Shown here piece by piece: positions 55,988 through 62,925 of a stretch of DNA of 64,000 nt (the first letter of the stretch is position 1; every line of letters starts with the position of its first letter). The stretch covers positions 248,001 through 312,000 of the forward strand of contig NZ_LZZS01000003.1 of assembly GCF_014170335.1 (NCBI RefSeq). Reading direction: 5' to 3'. The notes under the pieces were generated by a model, which was given only the letters and a program-made list of their open reading frames with translations, had not been told where the DNA came from and did no database searches. A program made the translations under genes and the position numbers. Origin of the DNA: Achromobacter sp. UMC46 (GTDB taxonomy: Bacteria; Pseudomonadota; Gammaproteobacteria; Burkholderiales; Burkholderiaceae_B).

Positions 55988-56016
55988 TTGACGCGCTTGC
56001 CCCCGCGCCATGTAAT
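55988..56016 (+). promoter_or_regulatory. Sigma-70 type promoter of the permuted CoA-transferase gene
   Basis: TTGACG at 55988-55993 and TGTAAT at 56011-56016 are exactly 17 bases apart. Transcription would begin near 56023, giving a leader of about 25-40 bases. The position also argues against start codons upstream of it. Confidence 0.7.
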
Positions 56017-56047
56017 CGTATTAACGACGAGAGCAAAGTTGAACGCT

Positions 56048-57496
56048 ATGGGAAATCTGATGGACCTCCGCCCGTCCTTTCTGAGGGGACGCACCTCCGC
56101 CGGCAAGACGTCCCGCGACGCCCTTCAAGCGCTCTGGCGTTCACTCGACCTTCCCGACGAGTCGCTCGAGCACGTGCTGCTGACCGGCGCGGATCCGGTG
56201 CTGCCCTCGTCCTTCGCCGTCGGCACGGCAGCGCAAGCCAGCATGGCCGCCGCCGCCCTGGCCGCGGCCGAGCTCTGGCACTTGCGGGGCGGCGCACGCC
56301 AGCAGGTCAGCGTCGACATGCTGCATGCCGCCCAGGAGTGCCGCAGCCATTTCAAGATCAACGGCGTGACGCCCAACCCATGGGATCCGATCAGCGGCCT
56401 GTATCGCTGCGGGGATGGGGGCTGGGTGCGTATCCATGCCAATTTCGCGCACCATCGCGACGGCGCGCTCGCGTTGCTGGGCTGTCCCACCGGCGAGGGC
56501 ACCACGCGTGAAACCGTGGAGCGCGCTTTGAGCCGTTGGAAGGCGCTGGACTTCGAACAGGTCGCCGCCGACGCCGGCATGGTGGTGGCCGCCATGCGCA
56601 GCTTCGACGAATGGGACCGGCATGCACCGGGCCAGGCGATCGCCTCGCAACCCTTGATGACGATCGAACGCATCGGCGAAGCCGATCCACGGCCCTTGCC
56701 CAAGTACGGCCATGATGCGCGGCCGCTTGCGGACATCCGCGTGCTGGACCTGACCCGCATCATCGCAGGGCCGGTCTGTGGCCGGGCGCTGGCGGCTTAC
56801 GGCGCCGACGTGATGCTTGTGAATTCGCCGCAGTTGCCCAATATCGACAACATCATCGACACCAGCCGCGGCAAGTTGTCCGTGCTGGCGGACCTGGACA
56901 CGGCGGACGGCCGCATTGCGCTGGGCAACCTGCTGCGCAGCGCGCACGTGCTCGTTCAGGGATACCGGCCGGGTGGCTTGGCCGCGCTGGGCTTCGGTCC
57001 GCAGGACGCGGCGCGTATCCGGCCGGGCATCGTCTACGTGTCGCTGTCGGCCTACGGCAACGTCGGCCCCTGGGCGAATCGGCGGGGCTTCGATTCCCTG
57101 GTGCAGACCGCCACCGGCTTCAACCACGCCGAGGCGCAGGCCGCCGGCCAGGAAGCGCCGAAGCCGCTGCCCGTGCAGATCCTGGATCATGCGTCGGGAT
57201 ACCTGATGGCGTTTGGCGCGCAAGCCGCGCTGGCGCGGCAGGCCACCGAAGGCGGCAGCTGGCATGTGCGCGTGTCGCTGGCGCAGACCGCGCATTGGCT
57301 GCGCAGCCTGGGCCGGGTGGATGGCGGGCTTGCCTGTCAGATGCCAGGGTTCGACGGTTTGCTGGAAACCGAACCGTCGGGCTTCGGCGAACTGTTGGCC
57401 GTGCGCCATGCCGCGCGGTTTTCCGACACGCCGGCCCGCTGGACGCGTCCGTCCAGCCCGCCGGGCACGCATCCGCCAGTCTGGCCCTTCAACTAG
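56048..57496 (+). CDS. CoA-transferase family III protein with permuted domain order
   Basis: A 482-residue relative of CaiB/BaiF enzymes. The family's N-terminal signature IRVLDLTRIIAGPVCGRALAAYGADV is not at the start but at residues 230-255, and the likely catalytic Asp380 is in VQILDHASGYLMAFGAQ. Residues 50-210 correspond to the central and C-terminal part of a normal family member (GTAAQASMAAAALAAAELWHLRGGARQQVSVDMLHAA; GLYRCGDGGWVRIHANFAHHRDGALALLG), without the Asp. The start could also be the ATG at 56060. The acid substrate is unknown; it stands alone between convergent or divergent neighbours. Confidence 0.82.
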   Translation: MGNLMDLRPSFLRGRTSAGKTSRDALQALWRSLDLPDESLEHVLLTGADPVLPSSFAVGTAAQASMAAAALAAAELWHLRGGARQQVSVDMLHAAQECRSHFKINGVTPNPWDPISGLYRCGDGGWVRIHANFAHHRDGALALLGCPTGEGTTRETVERALSRWKALDFEQVAADAGMVVAAMRSFDEWDRHAPGQAIASQPLMTIERIGEADPRPLPKYGHDARPLADIRVLDLTRIIAGPVCGRALAAYGADVMLVNSPQLPNIDNIIDTSRGKLSVLADLDTADGRIALGNLLRSAHVLVQGYRPGGLAALGFGPQDAARIRPGIVYVSLSAYGNVGPWANRRGFDSLVQTATGFNHAEAQAAGQEAPKPLPVQILDHASGYLMAFGAQAALARQATEGGSWHVRVSLAQTAHWLRSLGRVDGGLACQMPGFDGLLETEPSGFGELLAVRHAARFSDTPARWTRPSSPPGTHPPVWPFN

Positions 57497-57512
57497 GCTG
57501 TTGGGGTTCCCA

Positions 57513-57532
57513 GCCCGGGCGTCGGCCCGGGC
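57513..57532. terminator. Hairpin between convergent CoA transferase and peroxiredoxin genes
   Basis: GCCCGGGC-GTCG-GCCCGGGC forms a perfect 8-bp GC stem in the 48-base gap between two convergent genes. No T-run is present. Confidence 0.45.
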
Positions 57533-57544
57533 CGAGCTTGCCCG

Positions 57545-58081
57545 CTATTGCTTGGCCTTCCAGTCGCGCAACGCGCGCATGGTGTTGGCCACGTGCGAAT
57601 CGGGGTTCATGTCCGTGAATTCATACAGGATCTTGCCCTGCGGCGAGATCACGTAGGACACCCGTTGCGCGTATTCGGGACGCTTGTCATGCACGGCGTC
57701 ATAGGCCTTCATGATCTTGCCGTCGCCATCGGCCGCCACCGCGAATTTGCTGCGGCACTCGCTGACCGAGAATTTGTTCAGCGTGTCGATATCGTCCGTC
57801 GACACCCCAATGACCGTGGCGCCCAACGTCTTGTATTCATCCGTGGCTTCGGCGAAGTTGTGCGCTTCGATCGTGCAGCCCTTGGAGAACGCCGCCGGGA
57901 AGAAATACAGCACGACCGGGCCTTGCTTCAGCGCCTCGGTCAGCTTGAACGTGAAGACGTTGCCGCCCAGCGACGCCTGGGTGCTGAAGTCGGGCGCGGG
58001 CGCGCCCACGTTCAAGGCGGCCTGGGCCGACGTGGCGGCCAGCAGGCCGCAGAGCATCAAACGGGAGACTAGGCGATTCAT
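57545..58081 (-). CDS. Exported peroxiredoxin (AhpC/TSA, Bcp-like)
   Basis: A 178-residue thiol peroxidase with an N-terminal signal peptide (MNRLVSRLMLCGLLAATSAQA), so it should act in the periplasm. VGAPAPDFSTQASLGG and VVLYFFPAAFSKGCTIEAHNFAEATDEYKTLGATVIGVSTDD are typical, with the peroxidatic Cys at about residue 69. SVSECRSKFAVAADGDGKIMKAY follows and offers a second Cys. The ATG at 58081 fits the signal peptide; the longer upstream frame is Arg-rich and non-conserved. Confidence 0.9.
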   Translation of the reverse strand: MNRLVSRLMLCGLLAATSAQAALNVGAPAPDFSTQASLGGNVFTFKLTEALKQGPVVLYFFPAAFSKGCTIEAHNFAEATDEYKTLGATVIGVSTDDIDTLNKFSVSECRSKFAVAADGDGKIMKAYDAVHDKRPEYAQRVSYVISPQGKILYEFTDMNPDSHVANTMRALRDWKAKQ

Positions 58082-58163
58082 GGGAAGCTCCGATATCCAG
58101 TCGCCGCGCGGCGGGAGCGCGGCAAAGTGCCTACTGTAGTCCCGCCGCCAGCCAGGGTCCAGT

Positions 58164-59486
58164 TCAGTCGCGGTTAGGCCCGCCGCGTCCTTCGCCGCGT
58201 TGCGCATCCCGGTCCCGGCCGCCGCCTCCGCCTTGCTGCGGCGGGTGGCCTTCTGGCCGGGCCGAGGCTTGCTGGCGCGCCTGCTGCTGGGCTTGTTGCT
58301 GCGTTTGCTGGCGTTGTTGATGCTGCTGTTCCCGCGCTTGTTGTTGCGAATCGCGGGCCTGCTGCTGACGCCCCTGTTGCTGACTCGCCTGCTGCTGGTC
58401 CCGCGCCTGCTGCGGCGCCGGCGATTGCGGACGCGCCGTGCTTGTGACGGTTTGCCCCGGGTTCGGTTGCGGGCCGCGCGGCGGGGGGGCGTCGCCGGGC
58501 CGGGCGCCCGATCCAGGCCGCCCGTTCGGATTGCCGTTCTGGCCGGCATGCTGCCCCGGGTTGGGGCCGCCGGTCAGGTTCGCGGCGGGCGCGCCGCCTG
58601 GCGCACCGGCTCCGGGCTCCGGACGGTTGTCTCGCCCTGGGTCCCGTCCGTTGCCGGGCGCGTTCCCCGGCCGCCCGTCGCCGCCGGGGCGCTGCATGCC
58701 GGGGGGCCGGCCGTTGTTGCCGGGATGGTCGACGAACGCCTGGGGCGGGCGGCCCTTGTTGTGGTCGTAGAACTGCGCGCGGTTGTTGCCCGCGTCGCGC
58801 ACGAAGCCGCGCTGCATGTCGGTGGGCGGCGCGTGACGGTCGTTGCGGGCGGCAATTTCACGGGGATCGGCGTTGCGGCGGATGCCGTCGGGGCCTCCGT
58901 TATAGCTGACGCGCCGGTTGTCCACGTTGTTGACGATGACGGTGTGGTTGTAGACATTGGTGACGCGCGTGACGTTCACGTTCGTCACGGACCGGTTGTA
59001 GTAGAAGCGGTCGCGGTTCCAGTAGCCCCCGACGTACCCGATTCCGACGTAGCCGAAGCCGTAATTGATCCCGCCATAGAAGCCCACATGGGGGCCCCAG
59101 TAGCCGCCGTTCCAGACATACAGGCCGTTCACGAAGCCCCAGTACCCCGGCGTCCAGAGCGCGCCGTTGTAGGGCGCCATCACCCATGCGCCGGGCACCC
59201 AGAAAAAGCCGTAGCGGTTGCGGCTCCAGTAGCCGGGCACCCACATGTAGCCGTCCGCCGGCGCAGGCGGTTGCACATAGACGGGCAGGGGCGGCGGCGG
59301 CTCCGGGCTGCGGTCCACCTGCGCCAGGTTGGCGTTGGCGGGGTCGCCGTTGTCATAGGCCGGGGCCGCGGGCGCAGGCGGCGCAGGGGGCGGGGCGTAG
59401 GTCTGCGCGGCGGCGCTGGCGCATGCCGCCAGCAGGGCCGCGGTGGCCAGGGGCCGCAAACGGGAAATCCGGACGGAGGGTGTCAT
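58164..59486 (-). CDS. Exported WxPGYW-repeat protein with Gln-rich tail
   Basis: A 440-residue protein of the YXWGXW/WXXGXW repeat type. A signal peptide (residues 1-28, TAALLAACASAAAQ) precedes a Pro-rich linker. Aromatic repeats follow at about 75-165: YMWVPGYWSRNRYGFFWVPGAWVMAPYNGALWTPGYWGFVNGLYVWNGGYWGP, then a Gly/Tyr-rich stretch ending YVGGYWNRDRFYYNR. A DRHAPP/Asn-Gly-rich region and a long Gln/Arg-rich low-complexity tail make up the rest. The aromatic part may bind the cell surface or polysaccharide; no function is established. It starts 30 bases after the small lipoprotein gene. Confidence 0.85.
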   Translation of the reverse strand: MTPSVRISRLRPLATAALLAACASAAAQTYAPPPAPPAPAAPAYDNGDPANANLAQVDRSPEPPPPLPVYVQPPAPADGYMWVPGYWSRNRYGFFWVPGAWVMAPYNGALWTPGYWGFVNGLYVWNGGYWGPHVGFYGGINYGFGYVGIGYVGGYWNRDRFYYNRSVTNVNVTRVTNVYNHTVIVNNVDNRRVSYNGGPDGIRRNADPREIAARNDRHAPPTDMQRGFVRDAGNNRAQFYDHNKGRPPQAFVDHPGNNGRPPGMQRPGGDGRPGNAPGNGRDPGRDNRPEPGAGAPGGAPAANLTGGPNPGQHAGQNGNPNGRPGSGARPGDAPPPRGPQPNPGQTVTSTARPQSPAPQQARDQQQASQQQGRQQQARDSQQQAREQQHQQRQQTQQQAQQQARQQASARPEGHPPQQGGGGGRDRDAQRGEGRGGPNRD

Positions 59487-59516
59487 GGCTGTTCCTGATC
59501 GCCTCGGGTGCGAGGG

Positions 59517-59681
59517 TCAATATCCGCGGTAGTAGTAATGCGGGGCGGGGTACGCCGGGTAATAGTAGTGCGGCGTGTAATAGACGGGCGCCGGGCGGTA
59601 GTAGGCCGGGCGGGCCGGCACTACGACGCAACCGGTCAACGAACTGGCTATGGCCAGCATCAGCAGCAGACGCTTCTTCAT
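59517..59681 (-). CDS. 54-residue Tyr/Pro-rich lipoprotein
   Basis: A small gene read directly from the minus strand. The peptide starts MKKRLLLMLAIASSLTGC, a complete lipoprotein signal with lipobox LTGC at 15-18. The mature 37 residues are almost only Tyr, Pro, Ala, Val, His and Arg, with repeated PxxYY(Y) units (PAYYRPAPVYY, PHYYYPAYP, PHYYYRGY). GGGAG lies eight bases before the ATG. It lies directly upstream of the WxPGYW-repeat gene on the same strand and is probably cotranscribed. Function unknown; the aromatic composition matches its neighbour. Confidence 0.75.
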   Translation of the reverse strand: MKKRLLLMLAIASSLTGCVVVPARPAYYRPAPVYYTPHYYYPAYPAPHYYYRGY

Positions 59682-59856
59682 TTCAATCACTCCCAACCAG
59701 CGCCAGGGGTGTGATTGACTCCCTGATGCGCTGATAAGGATTAGGCCATACCCTCAGGCGCGAGTTCGCGCCTGTAATCGTTCCGAAACAGCTTTCGGGT
59801 GACGGATGTTTGCGCCTGCGTGACGTCTCATGTCGTTCGTATCAATCTCTGCCGAG

Positions 59857-59891
59857 AAAACAAACGGGGCCGCCTGAGCGACCCCGTTTTT
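59857..59891 (-). terminator. Rho-independent terminator after doxX
   Basis: On the minus strand AAACGGGGTCGC / GCGGCCCCGTTT forms a 12-bp stem with one G-U pair and a TCAG loop, followed by TTTGTTTTC-like sequence. It lies about 40 bases after the doxX stop. Confidence 0.8.
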
Positions 59892-59932
59892 CGTGCGCCG
59901 CGCCGTCAACCGGCGCGATGCGATCCTGCCTA

Positions 59933-60340
59933 TCAGTTCCAGCGGCCGCCGTTGCCGGCCAAGCTGAAACGGCCGGCGCCCATGAAGGCGATGGCCAGGG
60001 CGGAGAACAGGAACATGCCTTGCAGTTCCAGGGCCCAGCCGCCGCTGTTGGTGATGGTGCCCAACTGGCCGGTGTGGGCCAGCAGGATCGCAACCACCAT
60101 GTTGATGGCGATCACCAGGCCGCCCAGGCGCGTGTAGACGCCGATGATGAGCAGCACCGGAGCGACGATCTCGCCGATATAGACGCCATAGGCCAGAAAG
60201 CCCGGCAGCCCGTGCGACGACAGCATGCCGCTGATGCCGGTGACGCCGCCGCCCATCAATTTGGACAGGCCATGGAGCAGAATCAGAATGCCGAGGGTCA
60301 GGCGCAGGATCAGCTTGCCGGTATCGTCGGACTTGATCAT
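59933..60340 (-). CDS. DoxX-family membrane protein
   Basis: A 135-residue inner-membrane protein with four hydrophobic helices: LILRLTLGILILLHGLSKLMGG, LAYGVYIGEIVAPVLLIIGVYTRLGGLVIAINMVVAILLAH and LELQGMFLFSALAIAFMGAGRFSL. The HGLSK segment and GEIVAPVLLI are typical of DoxX/DoxD-like proteins. A redox or quinone-linked role is assumed for the family, but not shown for this member. Confidence 0.9.
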   Translation of the reverse strand: MIKSDDTGKLILRLTLGILILLHGLSKLMGGGVTGISGMLSSHGLPGFLAYGVYIGEIVAPVLLIIGVYTRLGGLVIAINMVVAILLAHTGQLGTITNSGGWALELQGMFLFSALAIAFMGAGRFSLAGNGGRWN

Positions 60341-60544
60341 GGTGAGTTTCTCTTGTGATGGTTAAGGGGGCAGCGGCTCGTTGGAGCATGCCGTTGACCT
60401 TTGGTTCCGCGTCCGGCGCGCCGCGATTGAAGCGGAAACGCCGGGCCGGGCGGGGCCATTATGGCAAAACCCGAGCAAAATCATCAAGCTTTCATCGCGG
60501 TCTTTCGGCCGCTTCACCGTAAAAAAAACCTGTCCCGGCAGCAA

Positions 60545-61933
60545 TCAAAATTCTTCGAGGAACCGCATGCGGAACCGGCGGCCCTTGATGTTGCTGTTGG
60601 ACACGCGCGAGAACACCTGCTTGGCGATCTGGCGGTCCAGCGCTACGTAGGAATTGAACTCGGTGATGTTGATCTTGCCGACCTGTTCGAAAGTCAGCCC
60701 GCCGTCGCCGGTCAGGGCGCCCAGCAAGTCGCCCGGGCGCAGCTTGTCTTTCTTGCCGCCCTGGATGCACAACGTGACCATCGGCGCGCGCAGGGGGCGG
60801 TCGGCCTTGGGTTTCAGGGACTTGATGTCGCCCCATTTCAGCGGCGAGCCCTGGTATTGCTCGACCAGGTTGGCCCAGCGCATTTCGTCAGGCGAGCACA
60901 GGCTGAGCGCCAGGCCCTTCTGGTCGCCCCGGCCGCTGCGGCCGATGCGGTGGACGTGGACTTCGGTGTCCTTGGTCACGTCCACGTTGATGACGGCGCC
61001 CAGGTTCTGGATGTCGAGTCCGCGGGCGGCGACGTCGGTGGCGACCAGCACGGCGCAGCTCTGGTTGGCGAACTGGATCAGGATCTCGTCGCGCTCGCGC
61101 TGTTCCAGGTCGCCGTTCAAGGCTTGGGCGCTGATGCCGTCGGCCTGCAGCCGTTCGACCAGGTCATGGCTGCGGACCTTGGTATTGCAGAAGGCCAGCG
61201 TGGAGACGGGGCGGAAATGCGCCAGCAGGCGCGCCACGGCGTCCAGGCGGTCTTTGCCGTCGATTTCGTAGAAGATCTGTTCGATGCGGCTGGCGTCGTG
61301 CTGCGCTTCCACCTTGACCTCGGCGGGGTTGCGCAGGAAGCGGGCGCTGAGCTTGCGGATGTTGTCCGGGTAGGTGGCCGAAAACAGCAGCGTCTGGCGC
61401 TTGGCCGGGCAGTGCGAGGCGATGGCGACGATGTCGTCGTAGAAGCCCATGTCGACCATGCGGTCGGCTTCGTCCAGCACCAGCGTGGTCAGGCCGGACA
61501 GGTCCAGGCTGCCGCGCGTCAGGTGGTCCTGGATGCGGCCGGGCGTGCCGACGACAAGGTGGGCGCCGCGCGCCAGCGATTCGGCCTGGGGGCGGGCGGC
61601 CGCGCCGCCGCACAGGGTCAGGATCTTGACGTTGGGGATCAGGCGCGCCAGCCGGCGCAGTTCCTGCGCCACCTGGTCGGCCAGTTCGCGGGTGGGACAG
61701 ACCAGCAGCGCCTGGGGCGTCAACCGGTTCGTGTCCAGCTTCTGCAGCACGCCCAGGCCGAACGCCGCGGTCTTGCCGCTGCCGGTCTTGGCCTGCGCGA
61801 TGATGTCGCGGCCTTCCAGGATAAGCGGCAGGCTTTGCGCCTGGATGGGCGTCATTTGCTCGAACCCCAGGCTTTGCAGGTTGTCGAGCAGGGCGGGCAA
61901 GAGGGGCAGGGAGGTGAAAGGCGTGTCGGTCAC
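60545..61933 (-). CDS. dbpA: ATP-dependent RNA helicase DbpA
   Basis: A DEAD-box helicase acting in 50S ribosome assembly at the 23S rRNA peptidyl-transferase region. It has 462 residues. Motifs in order: Q-motif MTPIQAQSLPLIL, Walker A AKTGSGKTAAF, PTRELADQV, TPGRI, DEAD in LVLDEADRMVDMGF, SAT in LLFSATYP, VATDVAARGLDI and HRIGRSGRGDQ. The C-terminal 75 residues (KKDKLRPGDLLGALTGDGGLTFEQVGKINITEF) form the DbpA RNA-binding domain that gives specificity for hairpin 92. Confidence 0.95.
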   Translation of the reverse strand: MTDTPFTSLPLLPALLDNLQSLGFEQMTPIQAQSLPLILEGRDIIAQAKTGSGKTAAFGLGVLQKLDTNRLTPQALLVCPTRELADQVAQELRRLARLIPNVKILTLCGGAAARPQAESLARGAHLVVGTPGRIQDHLTRGSLDLSGLTTLVLDEADRMVDMGFYDDIVAIASHCPAKRQTLLFSATYPDNIRKLSARFLRNPAEVKVEAQHDASRIEQIFYEIDGKDRLDAVARLLAHFRPVSTLAFCNTKVRSHDLVERLQADGISAQALNGDLEQRERDEILIQFANQSCAVLVATDVAARGLDIQNLGAVINVDVTKDTEVHVHRIGRSGRGDQKGLALSLCSPDEMRWANLVEQYQGSPLKWGDIKSLKPKADRPLRAPMVTLCIQGGKKDKLRPGDLLGALTGDGGLTFEQVGKINITEFNSYVALDRQIAKQVFSRVSNSNIKGRRFRMRFLEEF

Positions 61934-62005
61934 AATAGGGGGATCGCAAAAAAGCGCGAAAAGCGGAGTCGACCGACAGTGTAAGCCCTGGGCAGTCCTT
62001 TGCCG

Positions 62006-62764
62006 TTATGGCTGGGGCGCATAGGTGCCGGCCAGCGCGCCGGCCGCTTCCTGCATGCGCGGCAGCCAGGCCCGCGCGCCGTCGATCGACAACCGGGCGA
62101 CCGGCGCGTGCAGGGCCACGGCCGCGATGACGCGGGACCCGTGCAGGATGGGCACGGCCATGCAGACGATGCCCAGCAGGAACTCTTCGCGGTCGAAGCT
62201 GGCGCCTTCCTTCTTGATGGCGCGCAATTCCTGCTCTAGCGAGGCCACGTCGCACAAGGTATTGGGCGTATAGCGCGGCAGCGGGGCGGCGGCCAGCAGG
62301 CGCGCGCGCGGTTCGCGCCGCATGTGGGCCAGGAACAGCTTGCCGCTGGCCGAACAGTGCAGCGGCACCCGCGAACCGGTCTGCAGGTTCACCCGCAGCG
62401 GCCAGGCGGTTTCCACGCGATCCAGATAGATGACTTCGTCGCCGTCCAGCATGGTGCAGTTGCAGGTTTCGCCGATTTCGTCGACCAGGCTGTCCAGGAT
62501 GCGGTGGCGTTCGCCGCGCAACGGGGAATTCAGCAGCGTCTCGCGGGCCAGCGCGCTCAGGCGCGGGCCGCTGACATAGCTTTTGCCGGCGGGTTCGCGC
62601 AGCAGCATGCCGGCGTCGACCAGTCGCGTCAGGATGCGCAGCACGGACGGCTTGGGCAGGCCGGTGGCGTCGGTCAGGGTGGCCAAGGACACGGGGGTTT
62701 CAGAGCGGGCGACCTGTTCCAGCAAGGTCAGCGCGCGCAAAGCGGCGGAGGATTCGTCTTTCAT
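62006..62764 (-). CDS. IclR-family transcriptional regulator next to xsc
   Basis: A 252-residue regulator. The helix-turn-helix is LRALTLLEQVARSETPVSLATLTDATGLPKPSVLRILTRLVDAGMLLRE. The effector domain contains CNCTMLDGDEVIYLDRVETAWPLRVN, LHCSASGKLFLAHM and GIVCMAVPILHGSRVIAAVALHAP. It is divergent from xsc across 161 bases, so control of sulfoacetaldehyde or C2-sulfonate use is likely. Confidence 0.92.
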   Translation of the reverse strand: MKDESSAALRALTLLEQVARSETPVSLATLTDATGLPKPSVLRILTRLVDAGMLLREPAGKSYVSGPRLSALARETLLNSPLRGERHRILDSLVDEIGETCNCTMLDGDEVIYLDRVETAWPLRVNLQTGSRVPLHCSASGKLFLAHMRREPRARLLAAAPLPRYTPNTLCDVASLEQELRAIKKEGASFDREEFLLGIVCMAVPILHGSRVIAAVALHAPVARLSIDGARAWLPRMQEAAGALAGTYAPQP

Positions 62765-62766
62765 CT

Positions 62767-62779
62767 TTCAATATTTGAA
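62767..62779. promoter_or_regulatory. TTCAA-TAT-TTGAA inverted repeat at the IclR start
   Basis: Five-base arms with a three-base centre lie two bases upstream of the iclR-type start codon, in the gene's ribosome binding region and facing xsc. It is a candidate autoregulatory operator; the short arms make chance occurrence possible. Confidence 0.35.
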
Positions 62780-62925
62780 GATTCGGCGGCCAACGGCCTA
62801 TCGTCGCACGGATTTTGCAGAAAATGAAACGCCATGGGGTGGGACGCGCGGGTTTTCTCCGGCAGTATCGATTCACCCCGGCCACGATGCAACCACACAA
62901 GCGCCGGCCTGCCAGGAGAGAGACC

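Noticed and set aside
58200-58440. Gln-rich tail region as a microsatellite or CRISPR-like repeat
   Set aside because: The codons vary (CAG/CAA mixed with others) and there is no regular unit or spacer; it is simply low-complexity coding sequence.
58082-58549. N-terminal extension of the peroxiredoxin frame up to 58549
   Set aside because: Arg/Asn-rich residues read from the antisense of the repeat gene's tail; the signal peptide begins at 58081.
58200-59498. Plus-strand frame (432 codons) opposite the WxPGYW-repeat gene
   Set aside because: Repetitive Arg/Val/Leu product is the mirror of the low-complexity gene. The minus-strand frame has a signal peptide and recognised repeats.
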